Below are positions 13,164 to 25,320 of a DNA stretch of 64,000 bases, piece after piece. Within the stretch, counting starts at the first letter, position 1. Every line of letters starts with the position of its first letter. The notes under the pieces were generated by a model that saw nothing but the letters and a program-made list of their open reading frames with translations, did not search any database and was not told where the DNA came from. The position numbers and the translations under genes were made by a program. The stretch is from Coprinopsis marcescibilis (lineage: Eukaryota > Basidiomycota > Agaricomycetes > Agaricales > Psathyrellaceae). Location of the stretch: the NCBI GenBank assembly GCA_004369085.1, contig ML210179.1:16322-80321 (forward strand), given 5' to 3'.

Positions 13164-14968
13164 TCAACAACACCCACCCCTTGCACCTTCTCCCGAACCC
13201 GGGCCCTGGACATACCTCCTTAAGCCAACCCTCAACCCTACACCGTTATGATTTTGAGTACCACCCCTCCCCCAACTATCCCAAGCCCCCACATCCCTAA
13301 ACTCCAACACACCTTCCGCACCACCCCCAAACTCATCCGCAAGGCGCTGCTCTTCAAGCTCCCATCCCCTCACAACCCTCCTCACCACATACTCAAACAC
13401 ATCCGGGACACCATCGCCCGTCTTGGCACTCGTAAAGAATAATTTTGGGCCTCTTTCAGGTGCGATGTGTTGGTTGGTATCAGTACGGGCGTGGTTGTTG
13501 GGATCGGTGTGGGCCTTAGGATTTGAAGCGGAATCGCCGTGAACGCGAGCATCAGGAGACCCACCCACACCTTCATTCAAACTCTCCCTCGCAAACAAAC
13601 TGGGCGTGATAGTAACCCCACTGCTCGAGCTCCCACTCCCAGTACTCGAGAGCCTCTTCCTCCTCCCAACGATCCCGCTCAGAACGCCTCCCTTGTTCCC
13701 TGAAGCATCCCCTGCACCACCTCCACCTACACCCAAATTGGACCCAGATCCAGACCCAGATCCAAAACTCGACCCACCAACACCAAGCTCAGGCGACGAC
13801 CTCGCGCTCTCCCAAACCTCAAAAACCGAAGACGAAGGCGTATGATAAACACTCTTCCCGCTCCTCGTACTCGCATTGGTCCTGGTACTCGCGACAGTCC
13901 CCTGCGGAGACGTGATCCCCAACCTCAGCGGCGAGCCAACCCTCGACGAGCCTGCGGAGACCTTGGTCACCCTCGACACGCTCCTCGCCTTCACCCCACT
14001 CCCACTGCCATTCAAATTCCCATTCGAATTCCTATTCAGATTCTTTCCAGCCCGAGGCCTGTTCGAGAATGCGATAGGAATGGGAAGAGACTCGGAGGGT
14101 GCGGTGAATGTCGCTACGGGTGTCCGATGCGAGGTGGGCGACCCCGACGGACTAGCCGAGCTAGGCGTATCACGCTGAGGTACAACATGATTCCCAAACC
14201 CATTCCTTCCATTGACGCCCGCATGCTCCCCAACACTAATCGGAAACGGTACACCTCGACTCCCACCCCTGCTCGCACTCTGATTCGGAAACGTCGGCGG
14301 GACAAGCTCGTCCAGAAACGCCAGAGCTTCTCCATGCGTAACGGGCCCCCCTCCTTTGGCGTCTTCTCTTGCTTTCCCAACTCCTCCTGAACCACCCTCA
14401 ACCAAATCAACCTTATTCCCCACCACAACACAGCAGAACGCCTCCCTCTCCTCCTGCGCATCTCCAACTGGCGCCTTCTCGCAAAAGTCCTCCCACCATT
14501 TCCGTAGCGCACCCATACTCTCCGGGGCGTTGACGTCGAACATAAGAATCACGGCGTCTGCGCCACGGAAGAAGGCGTTGGAGAGAGAGCTGAAACGTTC
14601 TTGACCTGCTGTGTCCTGTTAGGTAGGTGGAGGGGTAGAAGGGGCGTGTGTGCAAAATCAGCGCACAGAACGACCTAGAAACGGGAGAATTCGTACCCAT
14701 ATCTGCAGAGTAACAACCTCGTCTGGCCTGCTCGGATGCGGGAGATTCTTGGTGATGAAATCCGCCCCAATTGTAGCTCTGTATCCTTGCGAAAAGCGGC
14801 CGTTGATGTACTGTAGAGGGGTGTGCGGAGATGGTCAGTACAAACTGATGGGAACGACGACGAACCGGATAAAAACCGTAACACACAAACTAAACCACTC
14901 ACCTGGCCTCTCAAACTCGTCTTCCCTACCCCAGAAGCACCAACAACAACCAGCTTAATCGTGTGCAT
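13164..14968 (-). CDS. Rab7-like small GTPase with long insertion between G4 and G5
   Basis: Starts MHTIKLVVVGASGVGKTSL (P-loop), then YINGRFSQGYRATIGADF (switch I), LQIW, DTAGQERFSSL (G3), and GNKVDL (G4, about 14417). After that comes a Gly/Ser/Asn/Pro-rich region, and only at about 13433 the G5 box FFTSAKTGDG. G4 to G5 spans about 328 residues against roughly 30 in ordinary Rab7, so the insert is near 300 residues. The C-terminus ends GGCC, a double-cysteine prenylation signal. Two introns precede the large exon. Rab7/Ypt7 proteins direct traffic to the vacuole; the order of motifs and IGADF favour that subfamily. The reading frame through the insert is open. A different Rab class or an intron hidden in the insert cannot be excluded. 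Confidence 0.8.
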
Positions 14969-16457
14969 CTCCTCTTCTTCCTGGTATTCGAGGCCCGATG
15001 CTCATGAGACACGATTCCAAGCGTCGAGATCGAACAATGCCTAGTCGCTGTCAATGGCTATTGTGGTTACTTGCAACTGAGTTCTGCGTACACGGCGTCT
15101 TGAATCGTGGGTCGTTATTCCTCGGTCGTTATTCTTCGTTCCAGGCCCTTGGTGATTTGCGCTCGATGTCGAAAAGACCGTCAAGTAGTCGCAGACAACG
15201 CGTGTCAATACAGACTTCAAGGTATATGTGGGTGCAGTGTAGAGGCGAGGGTGTAAGGGGGCAGGTCAAGCAACGCCGCTAACTACTTGTCAATACAAGT
15301 GCATGTGGGTGTTCGTGACAACTGGGGAGATTCATCGCGCAGTGCCAGTGCAACAATTTCCGCGATCAACCCGCTGTTGAACATTCGAATCGAAACACAG
15401 CCACCTGCGCCGATTCATGATCAGAGCGTCCTTCTTTTGGATGTCACACGTGGCGTTAGGCTTGGCGCAGGGGACACCGGTGATTGAGAATTTGAAACTC
15501 GTACTTTCAACTTGGGACGATAATTATGTCGATTTGAAAGGAATGGGGACTTGAGGGTGCAGTGCCCCATGGATACGTATGGGTTGTCTTAGTACTAGCC
15601 GCTTAAGACAGAATATCCCAGTATCAGTACCAGACACATCCAAAAGGCACACAAGTGCTCACAACATCCTACATGCCGCTTCCTATGAGTCTAAGATGCT
15701 ACCATTACACCATTCTAGCCCACGACCCAAGGGTATATTCAAACCGATGCGCACAATTATACTCCACGAGCCTGCACATCCCCCTCTATATGTACTGTAA
15801 TGTATGTACATACATGTTTGTTGCCGTCGAGTCACTGGGAATCTAGATGGCCCACCATTTTAGGAATTCGTAGTATTCATATGTGCTTGAAGGTAATACC
15901 AGTGACCGGTTGACCATGGTCACCGGCTCGAGCGCATCACATTCTTGGTCAGTCTTGCTTTCTCCTTGCCACCTGCTCGGATCACCTTGCGCGTCGACCA
16001 ACGATTCATCAGCAGCCTTGTCGATGAACAGCTGCAGTGAGGCATAAAACGCGATCAGCATCGCTCGAACTGTGTTTTGAGTGACGAACCATTTTCGAAT
16101 ATTTGTAAGCTGAGCTCGAAAAATCCAGTGACGACAGTATCCTACGAGCCTCGAGGTTGAACTTTGGCCATTGTGGACCCCATTGCTAATTTTGCTAGAC
16201 CGCGTAGTGCTGAATGAGTGTTCGATTCGATTAGCAGCGCTACAGGCCAGCGTTAGGAGACAGAGAAACGATAGATAAGAGCAAGTACGGCAGTTGATGT
16301 CCACTTATCAATCACTTCTGTAGCATATCCTTTTGGCATCCCAAGGCGTCTTCCGACACATCGTCCCTCAAAGGTTAGGAAGCAACACAGCGAGTACAGA
16401 GAGCGTAAGGTGAATTAGCCAAAGCTCGCATTATAAATTCACTGCATTATGCGCAGC
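14969..16457. other. Intergenic
   Basis: Divergent spacer between the Rab-like gene and the P450. A 153-codon minus frame at 15843-16304 starts with GTG rather than ATG and shows no known domain, so it is not called. Otherwise I see nothing. Confidence 0.4.
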
Positions 16458-16464
16458 TATATAA
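16458..16464 (+). promoter_or_regulatory. TATA box of the P450 gene
   Basis: TATATAA lies 46-52 bp upstream of the ATG at 16510. Confidence 0.6.
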
Positions 16465-16509
16465 GGCCCTTCTCAAAACTGCAATGAATCCCGTATTCAA
16501 CAGTTTAAC

Positions 16510-19235
16510 ATGGGATCCACCTTCTCTGCAGCCACCTTCCCTTCTGCTTTTAGCAACATTTTATCTAATTTACCCAAGTCACTCTCGCAGATACCGCAGA
16601 GTCGCGTGACTATCTTTGACGATGTCTCCATCTCGAAACAGGCTTTCGCCGTCTTTGCTGGCACTTGGCTCCTGTGGCGGGTTTTGAGAATAATGCTCAT
16701 TAGGAATCCTCTGGACAACGTTCCTGGACCTAAAGCAAGCTCCTATATTGGCGGTGAGCACTCGCTCTTCTGTTATTCTTCAGGTGATCAGGGACATACA
16801 TCGGCTTACACGGTGAACAATCTGCAGGAAGCATCGCCGACGTATTCAACCCTAATGCCTGGGCATATCACGAGAACTTGGAGAAGAACTGTAAGCCAAG
16901 TTCTTCAGTTTATGTTGTTGGGATGCCCACGGAACTTTACGCTTCCACGCAGACACTGGGATTGCACGGATACCTGACGTGATGGGGGTACGTTTCGCAG
17001 TCCATCCATCATCCATCATTCCTTCGTATGCTAATATAAACTGGACTTAGGGGTCTATGCTTTACGTTTTCGACCCGAAGGCAATCTATCATATTCTATT
17101 GAAGGTATGTATCAATTTACCGTGCTCGCTCGCTGCACACGACCTCGATATGAACTTAACTCATTCTTGGTGCTAGGATCAGAACCTCTACGAAGAGAGT
17201 GCCGATTTCCTTCTGTATGTCATTTTACAGCTTTTCTTTTTTCCTTCTGCTTGGTGCTGACGCCATATTACAGAACCAATGCCATGATCTTCGGAAAAGG
17301 TCTGCTCTCCACAGTTGGTAAGCCATTTATTTATTCTCATTTTATTCATAATAAAGCGACTGACCTCGACAAAGGCGATCATCATCGCAAGCAGCGAAAG
17401 ATTCTCAATCCCGTCTTCTCTGCAGCACATCTACGAGAGATGGGTGAGTAATACCTTTCCTTGTCATGACATATACTAATGTTTGCCAACCTGTCTGCTT
17501 TCAAACCAGTGCCTCTCTTCTATGATGTCTGTTACAAAGTGAGCTTGGGTTTTTCTTCTCCCAGAGGTTTATTACTGACACCAAGCCACTAAAGCTTCGA
17601 GATTCCGTCCGACTTGAAGTCTCAAGAGGAAAGACTGAGGTCTGCCCTAATACTGAAAGCCCACTTTGCTCCCAAATGTTGATATTTTCTACAGATCGAC
17701 ATGCTCGAATGGATGAGCCGCACGGCACTAGAGCTTATGGGACACAGTGGATGGGGTACCTCATTTGACAGTCTCCAACCTGGCGCTGAACTTCATCCCT
17801 ATTACAATGCAATCAAGAACTTTATGTGAGTTGGCCGCATTCACTCGCTCGTTGCCTCGGCCCCCAATGTTATGTTACTGCGTAGGCATACCCTCACCAA
17901 AACAACATTCCCTCGGTTTCTCCTGCTTCCTTACGCTATCAAAATAGGAACCCCTAGTTTCCGCCGGTTTATCGTCAACATTTTCCCGTGGAACCCATTG
18001 CATGAGCTTCGAGATATCGCTGATGTAATGCATGATACATCCGTCAGGGTGTATAAGGAGAAGATGGAGGCCCTGCAGCAAGGCGGACCCGACGCGCTTC
18101 GCGAGCAAATCGGGGCAGGAAAGGACATCCTCAGCACTCTACGTGAGCCATCTCGCTCCGTCTATCATCATAACTTTCATTAAAGCGCGCTGCAGTTAAA
18201 GCAAATTTGTTGGCTACGACAGAAGATCAGAAGATGCCCGAAGACGAGGTGATTGACCAGATGACGTACGATGCGCTTAGACTCTTTTTTCATGAATCTA
18301 TTGATATCTAACCAGTCTTACAGAACCCTAACATTTGCTGGAATGGACACCACCTCCAATGCGCTGTCGAGAATCTTGGACCTGCTAAGCGTAAATTTGG
18401 ATGTACAGAGTAAGCTCAGGGAGGAGATTCTGCAAGCAAAAGCAGACCACGGCGAGCTCCTGTATGACGAGCTCCATCAGCTGCCTTACCTTGATGCGGT
18501 CTGTCGAGAAACACTGCGCTTGTAAGTTGTGAATTAGGACCCGATTAGGACTCTCTCTTTGACACTCAATGGTTATCCTAGGTACCCTCCAGCGTCTCTC
18601 GTTGTTCGAACGTGAGTGAGATTATCCATACTCTTTGTGATGCGCCTCAAACTCACGAATCCTTTAGAACTGTTGCCGACGCGATTCTCCCTCTTGAGCG
18701 TCCGTTGAAATGTCTTGATGGCAAGGAAGTAACCGAGCTCGCAGTTCCTCGCGGGACGAACATTGCTCTCTCGATTCTGGCAAGCAACAGAGATCCCTTG
18801 ATATGGGGACCGGACGCCAACGAATGGAAGCCAGAGAGATGGCTTGCCCCTCTCCCAAAGACAGTCACAGACTCGCGAAATCCCGGTATCTACTCTCATT
18901 TGTAAGCGAAGATTTCCGGAGCAAGTTCTTTCCTGTACTCGAACTGACGCAACTTGCAACAGAATGACGTTCATAGGTGGAAATCGAGCCTGCATTGGCT
19001 TCAAGTTCTCCCAGCTTGAAATGAGTAAGTCTCTTCTTGATCCTGTCGCTATGCTTCTGAGATTCACCAACGTCATATCTCAGAGGCTGTGCTTTGCGTC
19101 TTGCTCGAATCGTTCAAGTTCACTCCGACAAAGAAGGAGATCAAATGGGAGTTCCATGGAATCTCTCAACCTACAGTCGAGGAGGATGGAACTCATAAGC
19201 TGCAGTTACCTTTAACTGTTTCTTTGGTCGCCTAA
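16510..19235 (+). CDS. Cytochrome P450 monooxygenase
   Basis: Haem-thiolate oxygenase, probably ER-anchored: an N-terminal hydrophobic stretch (FAVFAGTWLLWRVLRIML) is followed by the proline-rich hinge NVPGP. The gene is split by about a dozen short introns. Signatures in order: GKGLLSTVGDHHRKQRKILN, DMLEWMSRTALELMG, I-helix TFAGMDTTSN (18331-18360), ETLRL as ExxR (18509-18523), KPERWL, and the haem loop FIGGNRACIG with the cysteine ligand near 18990. The end is LPLTVSLVA at 19235. All joints I tested keep phase, for example NLEKN|YTGIARIPDVMG across the intron at 16892-16952, so the gene looks intact. It resembles expanded basidiomycete families such as CYP5144/CYP5150, but that placement is from memory. 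A prenyltransferase gene lies 2 kb downstream on the same strand. Confidence 0.88.
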
Positions 19236-21154
19236 TCCTTTCGCTTTGCAGTGATGACTTCTTTAGAGTATCTATAACGTTTTGTCAAGTTTACGAACAT
19301 ATTTTGCGTATAACTTTGCTACTCCATCAAACTTGAAGTGTAAGAGGAAAACCCAGGTAAGTACTCACTGAGGATGCCCCTAACATACTCATGTTTGTGA
19401 CCTTGTACCGATACATTACGGGAATGGCACCACAGTTCGTCACTGGGGCTCGTTGGACAAGTCGTTTTGGGAGTCAAAGACTGACAAACCGCATCCTGGC
19501 GAGCCGCTTGGAAACTCATTCAGGGCTGAGGGGACTAAGGATACTGCTGGAACGTGATGTGAGGGTCAGCCTGATCGCAGCCATGTCTGGGCAGATGAAC
19601 GTGTCCTCAGTGCTGGCCTGGGTTCTTCACAGGTGAATGCGACTCGGAACTGAAATGAAGCGTTGTTTGTAGGTGCACCCCTGGATTGTAACGTATTGTA
19701 ACTCATTAGCCCAATGACGCATAACGTTAGGTTAACATCATATCGGATGAAGGCTTTGGCTTTGCGTTAAAGCTTTTTCAGATCAACTGAAATTTTGGGG
19801 TACCGAGTACGAGGGCGCCAATACGATCCTGGGCGAGACGGCGAGGGAATCATGAACAAGAGCATGCATTATTATCCCAGCAAGTAGTATAGCTTTAGTC
19901 TTTAGACTATGAGTGCACATTGCTGGGAACATACCCTCACTGCAGTTGTCGATTTGACATATCACATCTTTTCTCTGCTTACAGCGTCCTGTGACAGGAG
20001 TTGGATGTACATAATATTTGTGTGATTGTGGATTCACATGGCCCCGAAATGAGGTGGTAGCTTATTTGAGCTATGCAGCTCTCCAGGATGGTATCTCAAA
20101 TGTTTGAAGTATAATGGTAGCTTGAGAGTCGCAGCACAATCCATCAGAATCAGAATCGGTGAAGCCGGTGGTCTTAGGCCTTCCCACGATTTTACCTAGC
20201 CTTCTTTACTACATGGCTGTAACATAGTATCTTCTCGTCATAGTAGTTATATCATGTACGTATCCGTTAACCTCTCGCCCCATTTCCAGATTGGCCTCGA
20301 TGTCCAAGATAAATAACAACTGAAGGATTATTTTTATTTCTATTTTACTAGCTCTTTAGGGAATGGTGACGTGCCTGAGGCTGGCACCCATCTGAACGAA
20401 TTCAGAATAATTCAAGGGGCCCATGCACCTTGGTTTTTGCCGCCGTAGCACCCGACGTCAACAAATAATGTCGGTCAAAGTGATGCCAACATCAGAGAAT
20501 TCCGGTCCACAGATGCGCAGCTGGCGAACCATCTTGTTATAAAGTTGTACTCCGAAATTCACGTCAGTTCCCTGAACTCGCATATTTAGAAGTAGGAGTG
20601 TCGATGACTCCGGTACACAAATTCCCGGAGGGATCTAGAGGGCTGATAAAACAGCATCGCGTAGATTCAGGGCTCAGTCAGAAAGGAGAAAGTACCATTG
20701 AATTTTTCTTGGGCGCTGCATCAACAGAGACGTGTTATTCTGATGTTACCCGGGGTATTATGGACGGGTATGTGGGTATGGAGGTTCATGGAGCCCAGCC
20801 AGAACGGATCTCTAACTTCCGCCCTTGAACTGAGCGCTATGGTAAGAGAAGTGGAGCAGCTGGAGCATGCAACGTAATGTGTCATTAAGACTTTGACTTT
20901 TGTCGAAAGTCGAAAGTCGCCGGTCGGACATATTCATATTTCCGTGTCCCTGATGTGTATGATGCTATATCTGAAGGAGTACCAATTCTCAGATTCGACG
21001 CTTGACCCTGATGGACGAGCAACGGACTCTCGAACATTCGTCATTGATACTCACCGCTGATGACGCCGTGTGGATTCTTAGCAGGAATTACTCAAGTATC
21101 GTTCTGGACCACATGATATGCTTAAATTAAATCTGTTCATGAGTCTGGGTTGAG
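19236..21154. other. Intergenic between P450 and prenyltransferase
   Basis: No supported gene. A strong imperfect hairpin lies at about 20888-20919, where GACTTTGACTTTTG faces CGAAAGTCGAAAGTC. The short frames at 19391-19636 and 20598-20828 show no domain. Confidence 0.4.
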
Positions 21155-21160
21155 TATAAA
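21155..21160 (+). promoter_or_regulatory. TATA box of the prenyltransferase gene
   Basis: TATAAA lies 61-66 bp before the ATG at 21221. Confidence 0.6.
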
Positions 21161-21220
21161 TGCCAGACAAGTCTAGATATTGTCCTTCAGAACCCACCCA
21201 ACTCCAGCTAACATCTGCCC

Positions 21221-23183
21221 ATGATACAACTACTGCATCACGTACCTCTGCTTGAAACCTCCGACCTCCCTTCCATGGTGAAGGCTACCGCAATCTCACT
21301 CCTTGGTCACAATTCCATATGCCACGATTCGATCAACAGCCTCAGCTCACAACGTGGACTGGAGGTCTACGACCACCTCACACGAGTATGTCCAGTTCAC
21401 CTTGTCTCAGGTCTTCCTCTTGGTGCTAACAGATTGGCAAACGCCTTAGATTCTCGCGTTCACACCCCACACCAGCTTTTGGTGGATTCGCATTGGCGCA
21501 CCATTCGCATCAATGTTGGAGACTGGAGGCTACGACTCAGTCATCCAGTGCAAATTTCTGTGCTTCGTCTATCGTACAGTCATGGCTCTGCTGCCTCCGC
21601 ACGATACTCCCTGTCCGGATTCTGTTATGACGATAGACCATAGCCCTGTTGAATTCAGCTGGGTTCTGCCTCCAAATTTGAAGAAGCAAGGCTGCGAACC
21701 TTCTAGCAAATGTCCCAACGCGAGCGCACCTGGCTTGAAAGCGTCAAAAAAGAGCCATAGCCGGGAGGTTAGGTTCGCCGTTGAGCCTATGTAAGGGTCT
21801 AGCATTAATGTGGTATCACGCGACGCATTCCTTACCCCTTCTGCGACAGGCACCCTGTTTCTGGTCGACGACTGAAAGGGTCTCGCGTACTCGACTTCAT
21901 AACCTCTTCTGAGGGCAGCCTGGGTTTGATCCCATCCGAAAAGGACAGCATGACCTGGCGAAAGAAGACGGAAAAGTTCCTCTTCCCCCAATGCGGCGAT
22001 GGCGATGAAGTCCCTGACGGTAGTCGTTTCTTTGTTGGTACGCCTACGTCTCACTGTTGAACGGGCTGAGGATACCGAAAGACTGACAATATACCGCCAT
22101 ACTCAGGGTTTGACTTCCTCATTAACGGCACAATCACCCTCAAGGCCTACTACATCCCTGCACACAACATGTCCAACCAACCAGTCAGCGGTTCCGAGAA
22201 ACTGTCACCGCTGGCTTTGTGGGGGGTTGACTACACACCCCTTCGTCGCCTTGTGTCTACTTTGGATCCTGCTTTGTTAGAACCCTTGGAGTTTCTACTC
22301 TCGTACTTTGACACATTGGATGATGACCATAAGCCTCGCATCCAAATAATTTCCCTGGACTGCGTCGCAAGCAGTAAGAATCGGCTAAAGGTATGCGTTT
22401 ACTCAACTTCTTCTTCTTATGTACCTTGAATTTCAATTTTCAAGGTATATTGCCGCCCTAAGACAGGGTCTTCGTGGTCAGACGCCGTCAGCTCCTTCAC
22501 CCTCGGCGGTCGTCTGCAGTCACCTCAAGTTGACGAGACGGTTCGGGATATGGAACGACTTTGGAACAAGCTATTCCCCCAAGCTAGCTCGAGTATCGAT
22601 TGCGATCTACATATGGTGGTGCCCCTTGAGAACCACAATCTCTCGGGGGTAGATTCAAACAATGGGATCCAGGTGGACAAGAGACAACATCCTCTCGGAG
22701 GGCTGGTGTATTACTACTCACTCTTCGCCGGCAAAGACGCAAAAGACTCTGTTTACCCAAAGCTGTATGTTCCAACCAGGTGAGGGATCGTTCACTTCCG
22801 TCACCGTCACCCGACGTATTGGTAATGGCTTGCATGATGACTGACATTTCTCTCAATCTTCAGTCTGTATTGCGCCGACGACCAGGCTATTGCGCGTGCG
22901 GTTGAGGAATACTACGCTGAACCAAAGATCGGCGATATGCAGACCGGTCGAAGAATCGAACAGGAGGCCTGGGTATCGAAGGAGGTTCACAGCATGTTGT
23001 AAGTTATCCGATCGTTCCGACCGGGATGGCTCTAATGACTAACTTTCCATACCACCTCCTTCTTTCAGCAATCATCGGCAACTTGACGAGAAGCCGGGCA
23101 TAATTACTTACGTCTCCTTCGCCTTGAAGAAGAACGGCTCCGAGTTGACTCAATACTTCTCCCCAGAACCCTACCTCTATTAG
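21221..23183 (+). CDS. DMATS-type aromatic prenyltransferase (ABBA fold)
   Basis: Transfers a prenyl group from an allyl diphosphate to an aromatic acceptor such as tryptophan or a related indole. Exon 1 ends GLEVYDHLTR; then come FTPHTSFWWIRIGAPFASML, GYDSVIQCKFLCFVYRTVM, PVEFSWVLP, VRFAVEPM, then LKAYYIPAHN, IQIISLDCVASSKNRLK, VYCRPKTGSSW, HPLGGLVYYYSLF, PKLYVPTS and a last exon with YVSFALKKNG. The order of conserved segments and the basic residues after SKNRLKVY fit the DMATS family. Seven exons keep phase and the stop is at 23181-23183; the length of about 500 residues is normal to slightly long. The substrate cannot be read from sequence. Co-location with a P450 suggests a prenylated, oxidised metabolite. 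Confidence 0.87.
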
Positions 23184-23944
23184 ACCACAGATGTCATTAC
23201 GACCATGTTATCTGAAAGAAAACTTCTCTTTTGATTGTTGTTTGATTGTTTAGATCGTGATGTTTGCTGTTGAGGCTTTTTGACCAAGTACATTAAACAT
23301 TCTGTCTACCATGGTCCGCGGAGAATTATTTGCACCGACTAGCGTAAAGGAATAATACGCCACCGTTCCTTGAGCTCCAGCCTTCTTTGATTGAAATGGA
23401 ACCACGGGCGCTTGTTTGTCTAGATGCCTCGATGGGGCCGTGACTTGATGAGTAATGTCACACAGAGAGCAGAAAGGCGATGCACTGGTCTGAGGGGACG
23501 CTCCATGGTCCAAGCATAGCGTAGTCGAGGAAGAAGTTCTGTTCTGTCTATTCTCCGGCATGAGGGGCGGGTCCGTGCACAGATGTTTGGATCGAAAGGC
23601 ATTGGGCCTGGCTTGCACAGCCACAGCGTCGGGGCCAGATACCCCGAAAGGGGATGTCTCCGCCATGGTCATTTGTGGGTCGCTGGGCTGCTCGCTCATC
23701 TTGCCCGAACCAAATTTTGCTTCGAGAATAAATTGTAGCTTCGACCGGGGTACACAGTTCAGGTACATTCTTAACTTGCCAGCGCCTCCGGTGCAAACTA
23801 GAAAAGGTGGTTACGCTACTGATTCAGGGTTAAAACTCTCGACCAACTGAACCTTTACACAAAATGACTGAGAGCAGAATCGTGCAGTTGAAGCGAGTTT
23901 GGTTCTGGTACTGGAATTACCACTTCCCAAACTTTCTATTCGCT
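23184..23944. other. Intergenic, tail-to-tail, containing a dispersed repeat
   Basis: Lies between the prenyltransferase stop and the 3' end of the membrane-protein gene. Apart from the dispersed repeat at 23566-23711, I see nothing coding. Confidence 0.45.
23566..23711 (-). repeat. Dispersed repeat, copy A
   Basis: About 145 bp, read on the minus strand, matches 57334-57487 on the plus strand. Shared runs include GGTTCGGGCAAGATGAGCGA, GACCCACAAATGACCATG, GAGACATCCCCTTTCGGG and TGCCTTTCGATCCAAACAT. By eye they are more than 85 percent identical. No flanking duplication or terminal repeat was recognised, so its class is unknown. Confidence 0.75.
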
Positions 23945-25202
23945 TCATAATATCCGAGCCTCCTCCTCTATAGTACCACGGTCGCTCATGCTTAGCACGT
24001 CCCCGGCTAGAGGCCCCTGGGTAAATGCGATGGAGCAGGAGAACGCTTCTGCATCGCTCGATCTATCGGTCTGGGCCCAGGACCTTCCAGTTGTAACCCG
24101 GAAGATAATCATCTGAGGCGCGATCGCCTATACACCGAGCCCATCAGTAAAAATGACTCGGATGAGTAGGAGTAATAGGAATATTAGGAATGCGTACCTG
24201 CAAAGCATAGTATACAGCCGAGGTGGTGTGGGCTGCCACAAGCAATGATCTTGCATCCCCGGTATAGTCTTGCATTCTGCGTGGGCCACTGACCACTGGA
24301 ACGATATGGATGGCGACCTGGACTATTCCCACCAGGGATAGGGGCAGCGCTGACTCGAGGAGAATGCGGACTACGGTAGTGTATACTGCCAGGTGTTGCC
24401 CTGATACAGCCTTTTCTGCCTCTCTGTGAGTTGCTACCACTCGATAGGAGATCATCGAGGTGATGAAGATATTTGTGACAAGGCTGAGGATGTTGCGAAA
24501 GGTTTCCACCGATGTGACTCCGCCGGGCGGTAATGGAAATATCAGGAAGATGCTCACGGCTTAGTGGGCGCTCAATGTAAAGCTAAAACGGCTCTCAGAG
24601 TCTCAGCTGTTTTACTCACCAATAGTTGAGAGATAGGTGAGAATTGGAAGGACCAAAATCCACCACGACCCTCCGATGAACATTAGGTAGCAGCGGTAGA
24701 GCTGTGCAGTGTGAGTACGCTTTTTTAGCACCGGGAGTTGTTCTATGGCGGAGGAAGGTACACACCAACAGTCCGTCCGCGAAGATGAATACAAGCGACA
24801 TGGACAACTCGCTTACTATATCTTCCCAAGTCGGGATTTTGTGGGAAGCAAGTCCCAGATACTCAAGCCCGTCAGAAGCCTCCAGAAGCGCGTCGAACGG
24901 CTTCAGGATGTCTACACACGCAGATACAGTGAACAGCACAAATATTATGCAGCCAATGCATATATATGGTCCCCTCCCCTCTCGCTTTCCCGGGGCGGTC
25001 TCGAAGAAAACAGCCAGACCGTAGGAGGTCATGAAAAATTGTATCCCTTTTGGACCAACGTATAAATTGAGACGGCGAGCGAGACCGCTTAATCTGATAA
25101 CTTGCCTGCTGCGAATATTGTAATCACATAGTTGGCGTACTCTGCCTTTGCGTAGATAAGACCGTACTCGTTCCTGTATTCCTTTGTCCAAGTTGAAACC
25201 AT
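23945..25202 (-). CDS. Seven-helix membrane protein of a basidiomycete-specific family
   Basis: Starts MVSTWTKEYRNEYGLIYA; exon 1 is 25106-25202. Hydrophobic helices follow: ICIGCIIFVLFTVSACV, SMSLVFIFADGLLVYRCY, WWILVLPILTYLSTI, FRNILSLVTNIFITSMIS, LESALPLSLVGIVQVAIHIV and LLVAAHTTSAVYYAL. The final exon begins AIAPQMIIFRVTTGRSW and ends EEARIL at 23945. The ADGLLVYRC and VTTGRSW segments typify a large Agaricomycete seven-TM family of unknown function, sometimes compared with GPCRs. Intron 1 (25047-25105) has a GC donor (GCAAGT) and is needed for the frame. The gene is convergent with the prenyltransferase, which makes transport or sensing of its product conceivable but unproven. Confidence 0.75.
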
Positions 25203-25313
25203 GGCAAGATACTCAGTATTCCCAATGTGAATATTATGAGAGTGAGATTGGGCTACAAACGGCGGGGTTTAGAGATTAGGATGTACCACAAGGTGCCATC
25301 CACCTACAAGCCA

Positions 25314-25320
25314 TTTTATA
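25314..25320 (-). promoter_or_regulatory. TATA box of the seven-helix protein gene
   Basis: On the minus strand TATAAAA lies about 112 bp before the ATG at 25202. Confidence 0.45.

Noticed and set aside
13842..14390. 182-codon plus-strand frame
   Set aside because: Antisense shadow of the low-complexity insert in the Rab-like gene.
15843..16304. 153-codon minus-strand frame with a hydrophobic N-terminus
   Set aside because: It begins with GTG, not ATG, has no splice partner upstream and no recognisable domain.
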